DNA of 64,000 bases, from NCBI RefSeq assembly GCF_018967845.1, contig NZ_JAHLZZ010000001.1, positions 2,170,001 through 2,234,000 on the forward strand. Direction: 5' to 3'. Made by a program: the position numbers and the translations under genes. Shown here in pieces: positions 52,079 to 61,961 of this stretch (positions are counted from its first letter, which is position 1; every line of letters starts with the position of its first letter). This DNA comes from Hymenobacter siberiensis (GTDB taxonomy: Bacteria; Bacteroidota; Bacteroidia; Cytophagales; Hymenobacteraceae). The notes beneath the pieces are model-generated. The model made no database searches. It saw only the letters and a list, made by a program, of their open reading frames with translations, and was not told the origin of the DNA.

Positions 52079-54418
52079 CTACTGCACCGCGTTGCGCGGG
52101 TCGGGCCGGGGCTTCATCTCGTAGTCGTGCGGCGGCTGCCGGCCGGCCAGGTTCTGCACGAAGTAGTCCCAGCGGCGGCGCGTCATGTAGGGCGAGTAGG
52201 CGCCGTAGCCGTGGGCGGCGTTGGGGAATACCACCAGGTCGTAGCTCTTGTTGGCTTTGGTGAGCGCCTCCACCACCAGCAGGGTGTTGGCGGGCGGCAC
52301 GTTGTTGTCCATCAGGCCGTGGGCCAGCATGAGCTTGCCTTTGAGGTTCTTGGCGAACGTGGCGTTGGCTTGGTTGTCGTAGCTGGTGGTGCCGTCGGCA
52401 TTGGTTTTCAGCAGGCCGATGTAGCGTTCGGCCCAGTCGTCCTCATAATTACGGTTTTCGTGGTTGCCCGATTCCGAGATGCCCACTTTGAAGAAATCCG
52501 GGTAGCGGAACATGGCCGCCGCTGTGGCATAGCCACCGCCCGAATGCCCCCAGATACCGGCCCGCTCCAGGTCGATGTACGAATACTTCTGCGCCAGCTG
52601 GCGCATGCCGGTCACCTGGTCCGAGAGGGTATTTTCGGCCATGTTGCCGTAGCAGGCATCGTGATAGCTCTTGGAACGCAAGGGGTTGCAGCTGCCTTCA
52701 ATCACGACCACCACGAAGCCCAGCTCGGCCAGCGCCTGGTTATCGCCCCGCGCCGAGGCAAACGACCAGCTGCCCACGCCGCCGCCCTGCGGCCCCGGGT
52801 AGATGTAGTTGATAATCGGGTACTTCTTGTTCGGGTCCAGGTTGGTGGGCGTGAACATGAGGCCGTACAGGTCAATCTGCCCATCCTGGGCTTTCACCGT
52901 GATGGGCGTGGGAGCCTTCCAGCCGGTGGCGGTGAGGCGGGAAATGTCGGCTTTCTCCAGCGTTTCCAGCAGCTTGCCAGTGGCGGCGCGCAGCACGGTC
53001 ACTCCCGGCTTGTCGGGTTGCGAGTAGGTGTCCACGAAATAGCGGCCCGAGGGCGAGAGCATCACCTGGTGGTTGCCGGCTTCGGGCGTGAGCAGGGTGA
53101 GATTTTTGCCATCGAGCCCCACGCGGTAAAGGTGGGTAAAATACGGGTTGCCCGGCTCGCGGCCATCGGCCAGGAAGTACAGCTGGCGCTTCTGCTCATC
53201 CACGCGCAGCAGCTGCGTTACCACAAAGTCACCCTTCGTAATCTGGTTCTTCACCTTGCCGCTGCCGGCATCATACAGGTAAAGGTGGCCCCAGTTGTCG
53301 CGTTCCGAATACCAGACAACCTCTTTCGTCTTGGGCAGGTAGCGCCAGTTGATATCGCCCTGACCCGATTCGTACTGCGTGGCCACGGTTTCGGAAAACA
53401 CGTCGCGCACCGCGCCGGTGGCGGCATCGGCCACGCGCAGCTTCTCCTCCTTGTGGTCGCGCGAAGTCGACACGAAGGCCAGTTCGCGGCCATCAGGGCT
53501 CCAGTCCACATCGTCAAAAGTGCCGCTGCTCGAAATATCGTCGGACAGCGAGCCCCGGTGTTGGTCGGGGGCCATCTGCAAGCGCACCACTTTCGGGTTG
53601 TTCACCTCAATGATGACCCGCTCGATGGTGGTCACGTCTTTGTCGCCCGGCAGCGGGTATTTCCAGGATTTGAGGGTGGGATGGCCCACGTTGGTGGTCA
53701 CCAGGTACATGTCGCCCACGGCCCGCTGGTCCTGCCGGAAGGTGGCAATTTTGCGCGAGTCGGGCGACCAGCGCAGCACCGGCTTGTCGCTGGTGGTCCA
53801 GCCGGCGTTATCGGTGGCGTAGCCGTAGTCCTTGGTGCCGTCGGTGGTGAGCTGGGTGGTTTGGTTGGTTTTGGTGTCGCGCACCCACAGGTTGTAGTCC
53901 TTGATGTAGGCGGCCAGCTGGCCGTTGGGCGACTCAATTTCGTTTTCGGCGTGGGCGTTTGGCTTGGCGGCGGGCGTGGCCTCGGGGCTCAGCTGGCCGC
54001 TCGCCACGTTATACTTCCAGCTTTTACCACCGGCCGCGAAGGAAATGGTCTTTTCATCGGGCGAAAACGCAAAGGTGCGAAACGGTAGCCGGGCCGCCTC
54101 GTAGGTTTGGCCGGTGGCCGTGGACAGCGCGGCGGCCAGTTTGGTCTGGTTGAAGGCGGCGTTGCGGGTTTTGCGGGCCGGGTCCACGAGAATGAACTCG
54201 CTGCCCTGGGCCGTGAGCACCCGGTACCAGAACCGGTCGCCCGCGAGCCAGTTGGGCTGGCCGGCGCTGTGGTCCACCAGCGGCTGGGTGTTGTAGCTCA
54301 GGAAACGTTCGGCGCGGGCGTAGTCCTCGGCCGTGAGGGTGGGCAGCTGCTGGGCCACCGCCACTGCCGAAACGAAAAAGGTCGCGGCCGTGAGTAGGGC
54401 CGGTACATACTTGTGCAT
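52079..54418 (-). CDS. S9 family dipeptidyl peptidase IV-like protease, exported
   Basis: A 779-residue protein with signal MHKYVPALLTAATFFVSAVA. The N-terminal two thirds form the DPP4 beta-propeller (RWSPDSRKIATFRQD, VDWSPDGRELAFVST). The C-terminal hydrolase domain has S626 in GHSGGGYA, D704 in GLMDNNVPP and H736 in NAAHGYG. It releases X-Pro or X-Ala dipeptides, which suit the neighbouring POT transporter. ATG 54418 is chosen for the signal peptide; upstream in-frame residues lack one. A MITE lies 160 bases upstream. Confidence 0.94.
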   Translation of the reverse strand: MHKYVPALLTAATFFVSAVAVAQQLPTLTAEDYARAERFLSYNTQPLVDHSAGQPNWLAGDRFWYRVLTAQGSEFILVDPARKTRNAAFNQTKLAAALSTATGQTYEAARLPFRTFAFSPDEKTISFAAGGKSWKYNVASGQLSPEATPAAKPNAHAENEIESPNGQLAAYIKDYNLWVRDTKTNQTTQLTTDGTKDYGYATDNAGWTTSDKPVLRWSPDSRKIATFRQDQRAVGDMYLVTTNVGHPTLKSWKYPLPGDKDVTTIERVIIEVNNPKVVRLQMAPDQHRGSLSDDISSSGTFDDVDWSPDGRELAFVSTSRDHKEEKLRVADAATGAVRDVFSETVATQYESGQGDINWRYLPKTKEVVWYSERDNWGHLYLYDAGSGKVKNQITKGDFVVTQLLRVDEQKRQLYFLADGREPGNPYFTHLYRVGLDGKNLTLLTPEAGNHQVMLSPSGRYFVDTYSQPDKPGVTVLRAATGKLLETLEKADISRLTATGWKAPTPITVKAQDGQIDLYGLMFTPTNLDPNKKYPIINYIYPGPQGGGVGSWSFASARGDNQALAELGFVVVVIEGSCNPLRSKSYHDACYGNMAENTLSDQVTGMRQLAQKYSYIDLERAGIWGHSGGGYATAAAMFRYPDFFKVGISESGNHENRNYEDDWAERYIGLLKTNADGTTSYDNQANATFAKNLKGKLMLAHGLMDNNVPPANTLLVVEALTKANKSYDLVVFPNAAHGYGAYSPYMTRRRWDYFVQNLAGRQPPHDYEMKPRPDPRNAVQ

Positions 54419-54580
54419 AGGCTTTATTAGGAGCAGGCTAAAAATTGAAATTATCAGGCTTGAAAGGTCGGCGTTTGGCCGGGGTAGGTTGCTTTGGTTG
54501 CGAAGTAGGGGGCAGGCACCGCACCCTACAATGGACAGCAAAATGGCAAAAAGAAAGCCCCAATAACGGGGCTTTCCTGT

Positions 54581-54669
54581 GAAGCTGTTTAGAAAGTCCC
54601 CGAACGGTCATGCTTCGCTGCGCGCTGCATGACCGTTTGAGTACCTTTTGTGACTTTCTAAACAACTCC
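54581..54669. mobile_element. MITE with IS5 ends and REP-like core
   Basis: An 89-bp element. Its left end, GAAGCTGTTTAGAAAGTC, is identical to the 18-bp end of the two IS5 copies. Its right end, GACTTTCTAAACAACTCC, matches the other end at the first 13 bases and 15 of 18 overall. It is flanked by TGT at 54578-54580 and 54670-54672. The interior is a hairpin, AACGGTCATGC with GCATGACCGTT, related to the REP-like family. It encodes nothing, so it would depend on the IS5 transposase in trans. Confidence 0.85.
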
Positions 54670-54695
54670 TGTGATAAGCACTGACCGACGCTCGG

Positions 54696-56963
54696 CTACT
54701 TATGCTGAACCGGCATCTTGGGCGGCGCACCCGCCGGCTTGCTGGGGCCCAGCTTGCCGCCGGCTTTGGCTTTGGCCATCGGGAAGCCCCGTTGCTTCAT
54801 GAGCGCGTCAATCTTCGGGTCGCGGCCCCGGAAGGCGCGGTAGCCGGTGGCCGGGTCCACGGTGTTGCCCACGGTGAAGACGTTTTTGCGCAACCGCGCG
54901 GCCACGGCCTTGTCATACGGCCCGCCGGCTTCGGTGAAGGCGCTGAAGGCATCGGCCGCCAGCACCACCGACCACAGGTAGGAGTAGTAGCCCGCCGAGT
55001 ACCCATCCGAAGAGAAAACGTGCGAGAACTGCGGCGTGCGGTGGCGCATCACCAGCTCGGAGGGCATGCCCATCTCGGCCAGGGTTTCGCGCTCAAACTT
55101 GTCGGGGTCAATTTTTTGCCCGCCGGCCAGGTGCAGCTTCATGTCGATGAGGGCGCTGGCCAGAAACTCGGTGGTAGCAAAGCCCTCGTTGAACGAGCTG
55201 GCTTTGTCGATGCGGGCCACCAGCGCCGCCGGAATGGGCTGGCCGGTCTGATAGTGCAGGGCAAACTTGTTGAGCACCTCGGGCGTCGCGAGCCAGTTTT
55301 CGAGCAGCTGCGAGGGGAATTCCACGTAGTCGCGCACCACGTTGGTGCCCGAAAGGGTGGGGTAGGTCACGTTGCTCGACAGCCCGTGCAGGGCGTGGCC
55401 GAACTCGTGGAACAGCGTGGTGGCATCGGTCCAGGAAATGAGCACCGGCTCGCCGGGCGTACCCTTCACAAAGTTTGAGTTGTTCGATACAATGGTGGTC
55501 ACGGCCTTGCCGTCCATGCGTTCCTGGTTGCGGTAGGCATTCATCCACGCGCCCGAGTTTTTGCCCGGCCGGGCGTAGGGGTCGAAGTACCAGAGGCCGA
55601 TTTGCTTGCCGGTGGTTTTGTCGTTCACCTGCCACACCTTCACGTCGGGGTGGTAAACGGGCACATCGGTTACGGGCACGAAGGCGAAGTTGAACAGCTC
55701 GCCGGCCACCCAGAACATGCCCTCACGCATTTTATCCAGCTGCAGGTACTGCTTCACCTCGTTCTGGTCGAGGTCGTAGCGCGCCTTGCGCACCTTCTCG
55801 GCGTAGTAGCGGTAGTCCCAGGGCTCAATTTTGAAGTTGGCGGAGGCACCTTCTTTTTTGGCCAGGGCCAGCATGTCTGCCACTTCTTCGTGCTCGCGGG
55901 CCACGGCAGGCTTCCACACCTGCTCCATCAGCTGCATGGCGGCTTCGGGCGTTTTGGCCATGGTATTATCGAGGCGCAGGTGGGCGTGGGTGGCGTAGCC
56001 CAGTAGCTTGGCACGCTCGGCCCGCAGCTGCAGAATCTGGGTGATGAGGGCATTGTTGTCGTGGGCCCCGCCGTTGTCGCCCCGGTTCGTGAACATCCGC
56101 CAGGCCTTCTCGCGCAGCCCGCGCTGGTCCGAGTACGTCAGAAAAGGGTCGATGCTGGAGCGCGTGTTGGTGATGACGCCCACCGCCGCAATCTTGCGGG
56201 TGCCAGCCGTGGTTTTGGCCGCGTCGCGCAGCGAGGCTGGCAGCCCGCCCAGGTCCTTGTCGGTTTTCAGCACCAGCACCGAGTCGGCCTCATCGGCCAG
56301 CACGTTCTGCGAGAAATTGGTGAACAGCCCCGCCAGCTGCTGATTGATGGCCGAAACCCGGGCCTTGGCGGTGGTATTCAGCTTCGCGCCCGCCCGCACA
56401 AACTGCTTATAGTCCACTTCCACCAGCCGCTGCTGCTCCGGCGTCAGCTTCTTGGTAGCGGGCGCGTTATACACGGTTTCGATGCGCTTGAACAGGGCCG
56501 CGTTCTGCGTAATCTGGTCGCTGAACGCGGCCAGCTTGGGGGCCATCTCGGTTTCCACGACACTGAAAGCGGCATCGTTCAGCGTGCCGCTCCAGATGTC
56601 ATATATCGCCGATACGCGGGTCAGGGTCTGGCCGCTGCGCTCCATCGCGGCAATCGTGTTCTCGAATGTGGGGGCCGCCGGGTTGTTGGCAATGGCGTTG
56701 ATTTCGGCCAGGTTCTCAGCCATCGCGGCTTCGAGCGCGGGCTTGAAATCGGCCACCTTCACTTTATCGAACGCCGGCACGCCACCGTGGCCCCCAGCCC
56801 AGGGCGCCAGCAGCGCCGGCTGGTTGGCGCGGGCCGAGGTCGGCGTGGCGCTAGAAGCAGTAGTTTGGGCCATGCCAGGGGTGGGAAGCAGGGTGAAAGC
56901 CAGGCCGAGGGTGGTCAGAAAGCCTGTCAGCCGGCGGCTGGCAGCAAAGGGAAGTTGACGCAT
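54696..56963 (-). CDS. M3 family metallopeptidase (oligopeptidase / dipeptidyl carboxypeptidase-like), exported
   Basis: A 755-residue thimet-type peptidase with an N-terminal signal (FLTTLGLAFTLLPTPGMAQ). The zinc site is H519-E520-F-G-H523 in TLFHEFGHALHGL, followed by NVVRDYVEFPSQLLENW, the family Glu region. VFSSDGYSAGYYSYLW contributes the substrate-binding His-Tyr region. It degrades short oligopeptides, like bacterial Dcp, but outside the cytoplasm. The Lys/Pro-rich C-terminus is an extension. It is upstream of the DPP4 gene on the same strand, with the MITE between. Confidence 0.93.
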   Translation of the reverse strand: MRQLPFAASRRLTGFLTTLGLAFTLLPTPGMAQTTASSATPTSARANQPALLAPWAGGHGGVPAFDKVKVADFKPALEAAMAENLAEINAIANNPAAPTFENTIAAMERSGQTLTRVSAIYDIWSGTLNDAAFSVVETEMAPKLAAFSDQITQNAALFKRIETVYNAPATKKLTPEQQRLVEVDYKQFVRAGAKLNTTAKARVSAINQQLAGLFTNFSQNVLADEADSVLVLKTDKDLGGLPASLRDAAKTTAGTRKIAAVGVITNTRSSIDPFLTYSDQRGLREKAWRMFTNRGDNGGAHDNNALITQILQLRAERAKLLGYATHAHLRLDNTMAKTPEAAMQLMEQVWKPAVAREHEEVADMLALAKKEGASANFKIEPWDYRYYAEKVRKARYDLDQNEVKQYLQLDKMREGMFWVAGELFNFAFVPVTDVPVYHPDVKVWQVNDKTTGKQIGLWYFDPYARPGKNSGAWMNAYRNQERMDGKAVTTIVSNNSNFVKGTPGEPVLISWTDATTLFHEFGHALHGLSSNVTYPTLSGTNVVRDYVEFPSQLLENWLATPEVLNKFALHYQTGQPIPAALVARIDKASSFNEGFATTEFLASALIDMKLHLAGGQKIDPDKFERETLAEMGMPSELVMRHRTPQFSHVFSSDGYSAGYYSYLWSVVLAADAFSAFTEAGGPYDKAVAARLRKNVFTVGNTVDPATGYRAFRGRDPKIDALMKQRGFPMAKAKAGGKLGPSKPAGAPPKMPVQHK

Positions 56964-57047
56964 ATAGGGAATGGGGACGCGAAGTAAAGGTTGGAACGAA
57001 GCCGGGCCGGAAGGGCCGGCATTGGGGTAAGATACTTGCCAGCGAGG

Positions 57048-58151
57048 CTATTTCGCCGACTCCTGTTTGCGAAAGGGGAAAACGTAGCCGACTTTGAATA
57101 CCAGCTCTACATCAATGCTGGCCTTGTTGCCCGGCTCCTCAATCTGATTGAAGGGATTGACTTGCTTGGCGGTGAAGTTGGTGGCCCGGTGCTCGTTGAG
57201 CATGTCGTACTGCGTGACCACAAACCGGCCACCCAGCCCCATCCCACCTTCCAACAGCCAGTTCGACCCAACATGCCATACCGAGCCTATTTTTAGGTCG
57301 ATTCCCGAAATGTCCTTGCTCACAAAATTGCGGTCGTAAGTGTAGTAAGTTGCGTCGCGGTAGTAGTTGTTGCCGTAGCGGGTGTAGCGCTCGGGCGTGA
57401 AAAACGCCTGCACGGAAAAGTAGGTTTCCTGGTGAGGATTTTTGGCGCGTGCGGGCAGATAGCGGCGTAGCTCCAGCTTGAATTTCTGGTAATGGTAGTC
57501 GTAGCGGTCGGCGAGCAGTCCCAGGGTGGTGATGCGCAGGGCGGTAAACTGCTGGCCATAACTGGCCTCCAGGCCGATGCGGGGACTGGGGCGGTACTCC
57601 AGCCCCACCAGGAGCGTGCTGGCGCTGGGGTCCTGGGTAGCCAGGGGTGAGAATTTTACGGCCAGGGCCGGTGCTAAACTGACCTGTCGGCTGGGCTTCA
57701 GCTTATCGGCTGGCCCCGTGGCCCCGTCGGGAGGCACCACCGTGACCACGGCAATACTGGAAGTAACCACCACAAGGCTAGTAGTTTGCACCACGGCACG
57801 AAAGCGCGTGGTGGTTAATAAATCCGAGAACGTATAGCTGCGGCCCGGGCCACCCACGTCCACAAAACCCTGGCCGGTATCGGCTTGGTAGCGTAGGATG
57901 GTGCCGTAAAATCCCTGCAAAATCAACGTGCCGGAGTTGGTTCCCGCCGTTACGGTGGTGGTTGCGGGACTCAGGGTGCCGCCCGCCGCAACGATGTCCT
58001 GGGCCCGGCCTACGAAGGCCACCCCCAACAACAGGGTCAGGAGCAAGCCTGCCCGCCTCCATCGTAAACCAGTAGTAGTTGGGGCTTGGTGTTCGCGGTT
58101 GTTGAGCGCATGCGGAAGGGGCAGATAGGAGTAACCAGTAGAGGCAAACAT
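57048..58151 (-). CDS. Hypothetical outer-membrane-associated protein
   Basis: A 367-residue protein. A hydrophobic export segment at residues about 34-50 (LLLTLLLGVAFVGRAQ) follows a longer N-terminal stretch than usual, and no better start is in frame. Residues 60-140 look Ig-like (YTFSDLLTTTRFRAVVQ). The remaining 200 form alternating strands (GLEYRPSPRIGLEASYGQQF, GSVWHVGSNWLLEGGMGLGG) ending in a hydrophobic strand, as in small outer-membrane barrels. Function unknown. Confidence 0.7.
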   Translation of the reverse strand: MFASTGYSYLPLPHALNNREHQAPTTTGLRWRRAGLLLTLLLGVAFVGRAQDIVAAGGTLSPATTTVTAGTNSGTLILQGFYGTILRYQADTGQGFVDVGGPGRSYTFSDLLTTTRFRAVVQTTSLVVVTSSIAVVTVVPPDGATGPADKLKPSRQVSLAPALAVKFSPLATQDPSASTLLVGLEYRPSPRIGLEASYGQQFTALRITTLGLLADRYDYHYQKFKLELRRYLPARAKNPHQETYFSVQAFFTPERYTRYGNNYYRDATYYTYDRNFVSKDISGIDLKIGSVWHVGSNWLLEGGMGLGGRFVVTQYDMLNEHRATNFTAKQVNPFNQIEEPGNKASIDVELVFKVGYVFPFRKQESAK

Positions 58152-58193
58152 TAGGGAAAGGTAGTGTAGTAGCAGTAGTAGAATAAGGCCCGC

Positions 58194-59978
58194 TTAGCGC
58201 TGCCGGGCCGCCCAGGCGTCCATGCGGCGCTCCAGCACCGCCAGGGGCATCGAGCCGCCGGCCAGAATCTCATCGTGAAAAGCCTTCAGGCTGAATGTTT
58301 TGCCCATCTGCTTTTCGTAGCGGCTGCGCAGCTCGCGGATTTTGAGCTGGCCGGTTTTGTAGGCCAGCGCCTGGCCGGGCATGGCTAGGTAGCGCTCTAT
58401 TTCGGCCGTGGCGGACTGCTCCGAAATGGGCTCGTTGGCCATCATGTAGTCGATGGCCTGCTCGCGGCTCATGCCTTTGGCGTGCATGCCCACATCCACC
58501 ACCAGGCGCAGGGCGCGGTGCATCTCATCGCCCAGCGCGCCAATGCGTTGGTAGGGGTCGGTGTAGAGGCCCAGCTCTTTCCCCAGGCTTTCGCAATACA
58601 GCGCCCAGCCCTCGCTGAAAGCGGGGTAGGAGGCAAAGCGCCGAAACTTGGGCAGGCTGGTGTTTTCCTGCTGCAACGACAGTTGGTAGTGATGCCCGGG
58701 AATGGCCTCGTGCAGAAACAGCGACTCCATGCCAGAGGTCACGTTGAAGGTGGTAGCATCGAGAATGGGCACGTAGAAAATGCCGGGCCGCGTCCCATCC
58801 GGCGTGCCCCGGTTGTACTCGGCCGAGGCTGTGGCGGCCCGGAAGGCTTCGGTCTGCCGGATTTCAAACGGCGACTTTGGGGCCAGACCAAATAGCCGGG
58901 GCAGGCTGGGCGTGATGCGGGCCTGAATGCCCCGAAAGGCTTTCAGGACTTCCTCCGGCGACTTGTAGAGTGTGTACTTACTATTGGAAGCGAGCGAGTT
59001 GAAGAAGCCCGACAGGCTGCCCTTGTAGCCGGCCTGCTTTTTCACGGCCTCCATCGCGGCCCGAATGCGCTTCACCTCGACCAGACCGGTTTGGTAAATG
59101 GCCTCCGGCGGGCGCTCGGTGGTCGTCATCAGGCGCACGTTGTAGCGGTACATCTCGGTCCCGCCGGGCACATCGGCCAGGCCGGCGGTGCTGCGGGCTC
59201 GGGGCAGGTACTCGGTCTGCAGGAACTCGGCCAGCTTGCGGTAGGTGGGCACCAGCTGCGTGGCAATGGCCTGCTGATAGGCGGCCGTGAGGCGGGCGCG
59301 GTCGGCCTCCGAGAAGCTGGCCGGCAAGCGCGTGATGGGTCCGTAGAACAGGCTTTTGGTGGCGTCGGCGGTGATTTGGGCTTGCAGCTGGGGTACCATT
59401 TTCTGCACCAAACCGCGGGGTAATACTATGGACGTGCGCATGCCCTGCCGGAAATTGCCGATGGCCGAGTCGGCCCACACCGGGAATCGGCCCACGCGGG
59501 CCAGCCAGTTGTCGTAGTCGCGCACGGTGCGGAAGGGCTGCGCGCCGGTGCCCGCGCCCAGCTGACTCAGCGTGGTGGGCAGGCTGTAAAACTGGGCAAA
59601 GGGCATCATCCAGGTATTCAGCCGCAGGCCCTCGATGCGGCTGCGCATCTCGTACTGAAAGATGTCGTAGCTGAGCTTGTCGTCGGCCCGGAGGCGGGCG
59701 CGGTCAATGTTCAGCAGGTCGTTGAGGTAGCGGCGATAGAAGCGCACCTGCTGCTGGCGGAAGGCGCGGGTCTGGTCGTTGGGCAGGCGGTCGTTGTAGC
59801 GGTTGTCGCCCTGCGACGTGGCCACCAATGGGAACAACCGCGCCCGGCCCTCCCAGTAATCGTTGAACAGGCCCGTCAGCAGCGCCGCCGAAGTGGAGTT
59901 GCCCGGCGAAAGTTGGGCTTCGGCCGGGTGGGCTACTAAGCACCATGCGGCCAGCAGGATAGTAAAAAGTCGCGTCAT
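58194..59978 (-). CDS. DUF885 family peptidase-like protein (copy B), exported
   Basis: A 594-residue paralogue of the proteins at 47122 and 60103. Its signal is MTRLFTILLAAWCLVAHPAE. The metal site motif is LFLHEAIPGHHYQLSLQQ, with SEGWALYCESLG downstream and MHRALRLVVDVGMH later. It shares RPGIFYVPILDATTF with copy A. It lies 124 bases downstream of copy C on the same strand with a terminator between, consistent with tandem duplication. Confidence 0.9.
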   Translation of the reverse strand: MTRLFTILLAAWCLVAHPAEAQLSPGNSTSAALLTGLFNDYWEGRARLFPLVATSQGDNRYNDRLPNDQTRAFRQQQVRFYRRYLNDLLNIDRARLRADDKLSYDIFQYEMRSRIEGLRLNTWMMPFAQFYSLPTTLSQLGAGTGAQPFRTVRDYDNWLARVGRFPVWADSAIGNFRQGMRTSIVLPRGLVQKMVPQLQAQITADATKSLFYGPITRLPASFSEADRARLTAAYQQAIATQLVPTYRKLAEFLQTEYLPRARSTAGLADVPGGTEMYRYNVRLMTTTERPPEAIYQTGLVEVKRIRAAMEAVKKQAGYKGSLSGFFNSLASNSKYTLYKSPEEVLKAFRGIQARITPSLPRLFGLAPKSPFEIRQTEAFRAATASAEYNRGTPDGTRPGIFYVPILDATTFNVTSGMESLFLHEAIPGHHYQLSLQQENTSLPKFRRFASYPAFSEGWALYCESLGKELGLYTDPYQRIGALGDEMHRALRLVVDVGMHAKGMSREQAIDYMMANEPISEQSATAEIERYLAMPGQALAYKTGQLKIRELRSRYEKQMGKTFSLKAFHDEILAGGSMPLAVLERRMDAWAARQR

Positions 59979-60036
59979 TGACCGGTGAATAGGCGGGCAA
60001 GCTACATAAATAGGCGTGGAATTCCCTTTTTTATGC

Positions 60037-60077
60037 TAAAAAGCCCCGCACCGGAATAATCCGGGCGAGGCTTTTTG
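60037..60077 (-). terminator. Terminator downstream of DUF885 copy C
   Basis: An imperfect stem pairs AAAAAGCCCCGCACCGG with CCGGGCGAGGCTTTTT around AATAAT. On the minus strand it ends in a T run. It separates copy C from copy B. Confidence 0.75.
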
Positions 60078-60102
60078 GCATACATATTTAGGTATCTACT
60101 TC

Positions 60103-61923
60103 TTATTGTTTTGCCGCCCAGGCGTCCATTTTCTTTTCCAGCACGGCCAGCGGCATCGAGCCATCCTTCAGCAGCTCGTCGTGGAAGGTGCTGAGGTTGA
60201 ATTTGCTGCCGAGCTGCTTCTCGTATTTGGCGCGTAGCTCCCGGATTTTGAGCTGACCGATTTTGTAGCCCAGCGCCTGGCCGGGGATGGCCATGTAGCG
60301 CTCGATGGCCGAAGTGGCCTCGTCGGGCGTGGTGCTCAGGTTAGCCAGCAGGTAGTCGATGGCCTGCTCGCGGGTCATCTGGCGCGAGTGCAGGCCGGTG
60401 TCCACCACCAGGCGCACGGCGCGCAGCATCTCGTCGCCCATGGCGCCCATGCGCTGGTAGGGGTCTTTAAACAGGCCCAGCTCCGGCCCGAGGCTTTCCG
60501 AGTACAGCGCCCAGCCCTCTACGTAGGCATTCTGACCGCCGAAGCGCCGGAACTTGGGTAGGCCGGTGTTTTCCTGCTGCAGCGAAATCTGGTAGTGGTG
60601 GCCCGGAATGGCTTCGTGCAGAAACAACGACTCCATGCCCGAGGTAGTAGCGAACTTGGTAGCGTCCGGAATCGGCACGTAGAAAATGCCCGGTCGCGTG
60701 CCGTCCGGCGAGCCTTGGTTGTACTCGGCTGAGGCCGAGGCTTCGCGGAATTTCTCGGTCTCGCGAATTTCAAACGGCGTTTTGGGCGTGCGGCCGAACA
60801 TCTTCTGCAGGTTGGGCAGCATCCGCTGGTGGATGTCTTCGAAGGCGGCTAGCACTTCCTCCGGCTTCTTGTAGGGCCGGAACTTGGCGTCGGTATTCAG
60901 GTACTTGAAGAAGGCCGGCAGGTCGCCTTTGAAGCCCACTTCGGCCTTGACTTTCTCCATCGCGGCTCGGATGCGGGCCACCTCGCTCAAACCGGTCTGG
61001 TAGATTTCGGCCGGCGTTTTGTCGGTCGTTGTCTCGTACTTCACGTCGTAGGCGTACATCTCCTTGCCGCCGGGCACGGCGTCGATGCCGCTCGTGGCGC
61101 GGGCCTTGGGCAGGTACTCGTTTTGCATAAACGTGCCCAGCTTTCGGTAGGCGGGCACCAGCTCCGTCAGGATGGCCTTTTTATAGGCCTCCGTGAGCCG
61201 GGTTTTATCAGCGTCCGAAAAATCCTTGGGCAGGCGGGTAATGGGGCCGTAGTACAGGCTCTGGGTGGCGTCGGTCACCACAATGTCTTTGGCCTGCAGC
61301 TGGGGTATCATGCGCTGCACCAGCACCTTGGGCAGCACCACGCCCGTGCGCATGCCCACCCGGAAGTTGGCAATGGCCGAGTCGGTCCAGGCCGTGAAGC
61401 CGCGCACCCGGCCCAGCCAGTTCTCGTAATCCTTCACCGTCTTAAAAGGCTGATTGCCCTGCCCCGAGCCGTACTGGCCCAGTGAGATGGGCAGGCCGTA
61501 GAACTGGTTGGCCGGCATCATCCAGGAGTTGAGCTTGAGGCCGGCCAGGCCGTGGTTCATCTCGTACTCGAAGATGTCGTAGCTGATTTTATCGTTGTCG
61601 CTCAGCTTCTCGCGGTCAAATGTTTGCAGCCGCGTGAGGTAGCCCTGGTAAAAGGTGCGCAGCGTGTCGCGGAAGGCGCGGGTCTGGTTGTTGGGCAGCT
61701 GGTCGTTGAAGCGGTTGTCGCCATACGCCGTGGCCGACAACGGGTCGAGGCGCGACTGCTTTTCCCAGTAGCTGTTGAACAGGCCCGGCAGGCCCGAGGT
61801 CGAGTCGGCGGCGGCTCCCGTTTCGTTGTTGGCGCTGCTCGTGGCAGTCTCGGTGGTTTTGGTCTGGTTGCAGGCCGTGGTGAGGGCGGCCGCGACAAGG
61901 CCGGCCAGGGCAAGTTTTTTCAT
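60103..61923 (-). CDS. DUF885 family peptidase-like lipoprotein (copy C)
   Basis: A 606-residue paralogue with a lipoprotein signal (MKKLALAGLVAAALTTACNQ), so it is membrane-anchored while copies A and B are soluble exports. The site LFLHEAIPGHHYQISLQQ is preserved, as are YVEGWALYSESLG and MLRAVRLVVDTGLH. The shared genes and their peptidase neighbours suggest combined peptide degradation at the cell surface. Confidence 0.92.
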   Translation of the reverse strand: MKKLALAGLVAAALTTACNQTKTTETATSSANNETGAAADSTSGLPGLFNSYWEKQSRLDPLSATAYGDNRFNDQLPNNQTRAFRDTLRTFYQGYLTRLQTFDREKLSDNDKISYDIFEYEMNHGLAGLKLNSWMMPANQFYGLPISLGQYGSGQGNQPFKTVKDYENWLGRVRGFTAWTDSAIANFRVGMRTGVVLPKVLVQRMIPQLQAKDIVVTDATQSLYYGPITRLPKDFSDADKTRLTEAYKKAILTELVPAYRKLGTFMQNEYLPKARATSGIDAVPGGKEMYAYDVKYETTTDKTPAEIYQTGLSEVARIRAAMEKVKAEVGFKGDLPAFFKYLNTDAKFRPYKKPEEVLAAFEDIHQRMLPNLQKMFGRTPKTPFEIRETEKFREASASAEYNQGSPDGTRPGIFYVPIPDATKFATTSGMESLFLHEAIPGHHYQISLQQENTGLPKFRRFGGQNAYVEGWALYSESLGPELGLFKDPYQRMGAMGDEMLRAVRLVVDTGLHSRQMTREQAIDYLLANLSTTPDEATSAIERYMAIPGQALGYKIGQLKIRELRAKYEKQLGSKFNLSTFHDELLKDGSMPLAVLEKKMDAWAAKQ

Positions 61924-61961
61924 GAGCGGGGTTGAATGTGCCGCAAGCTACGAAGCGACAC

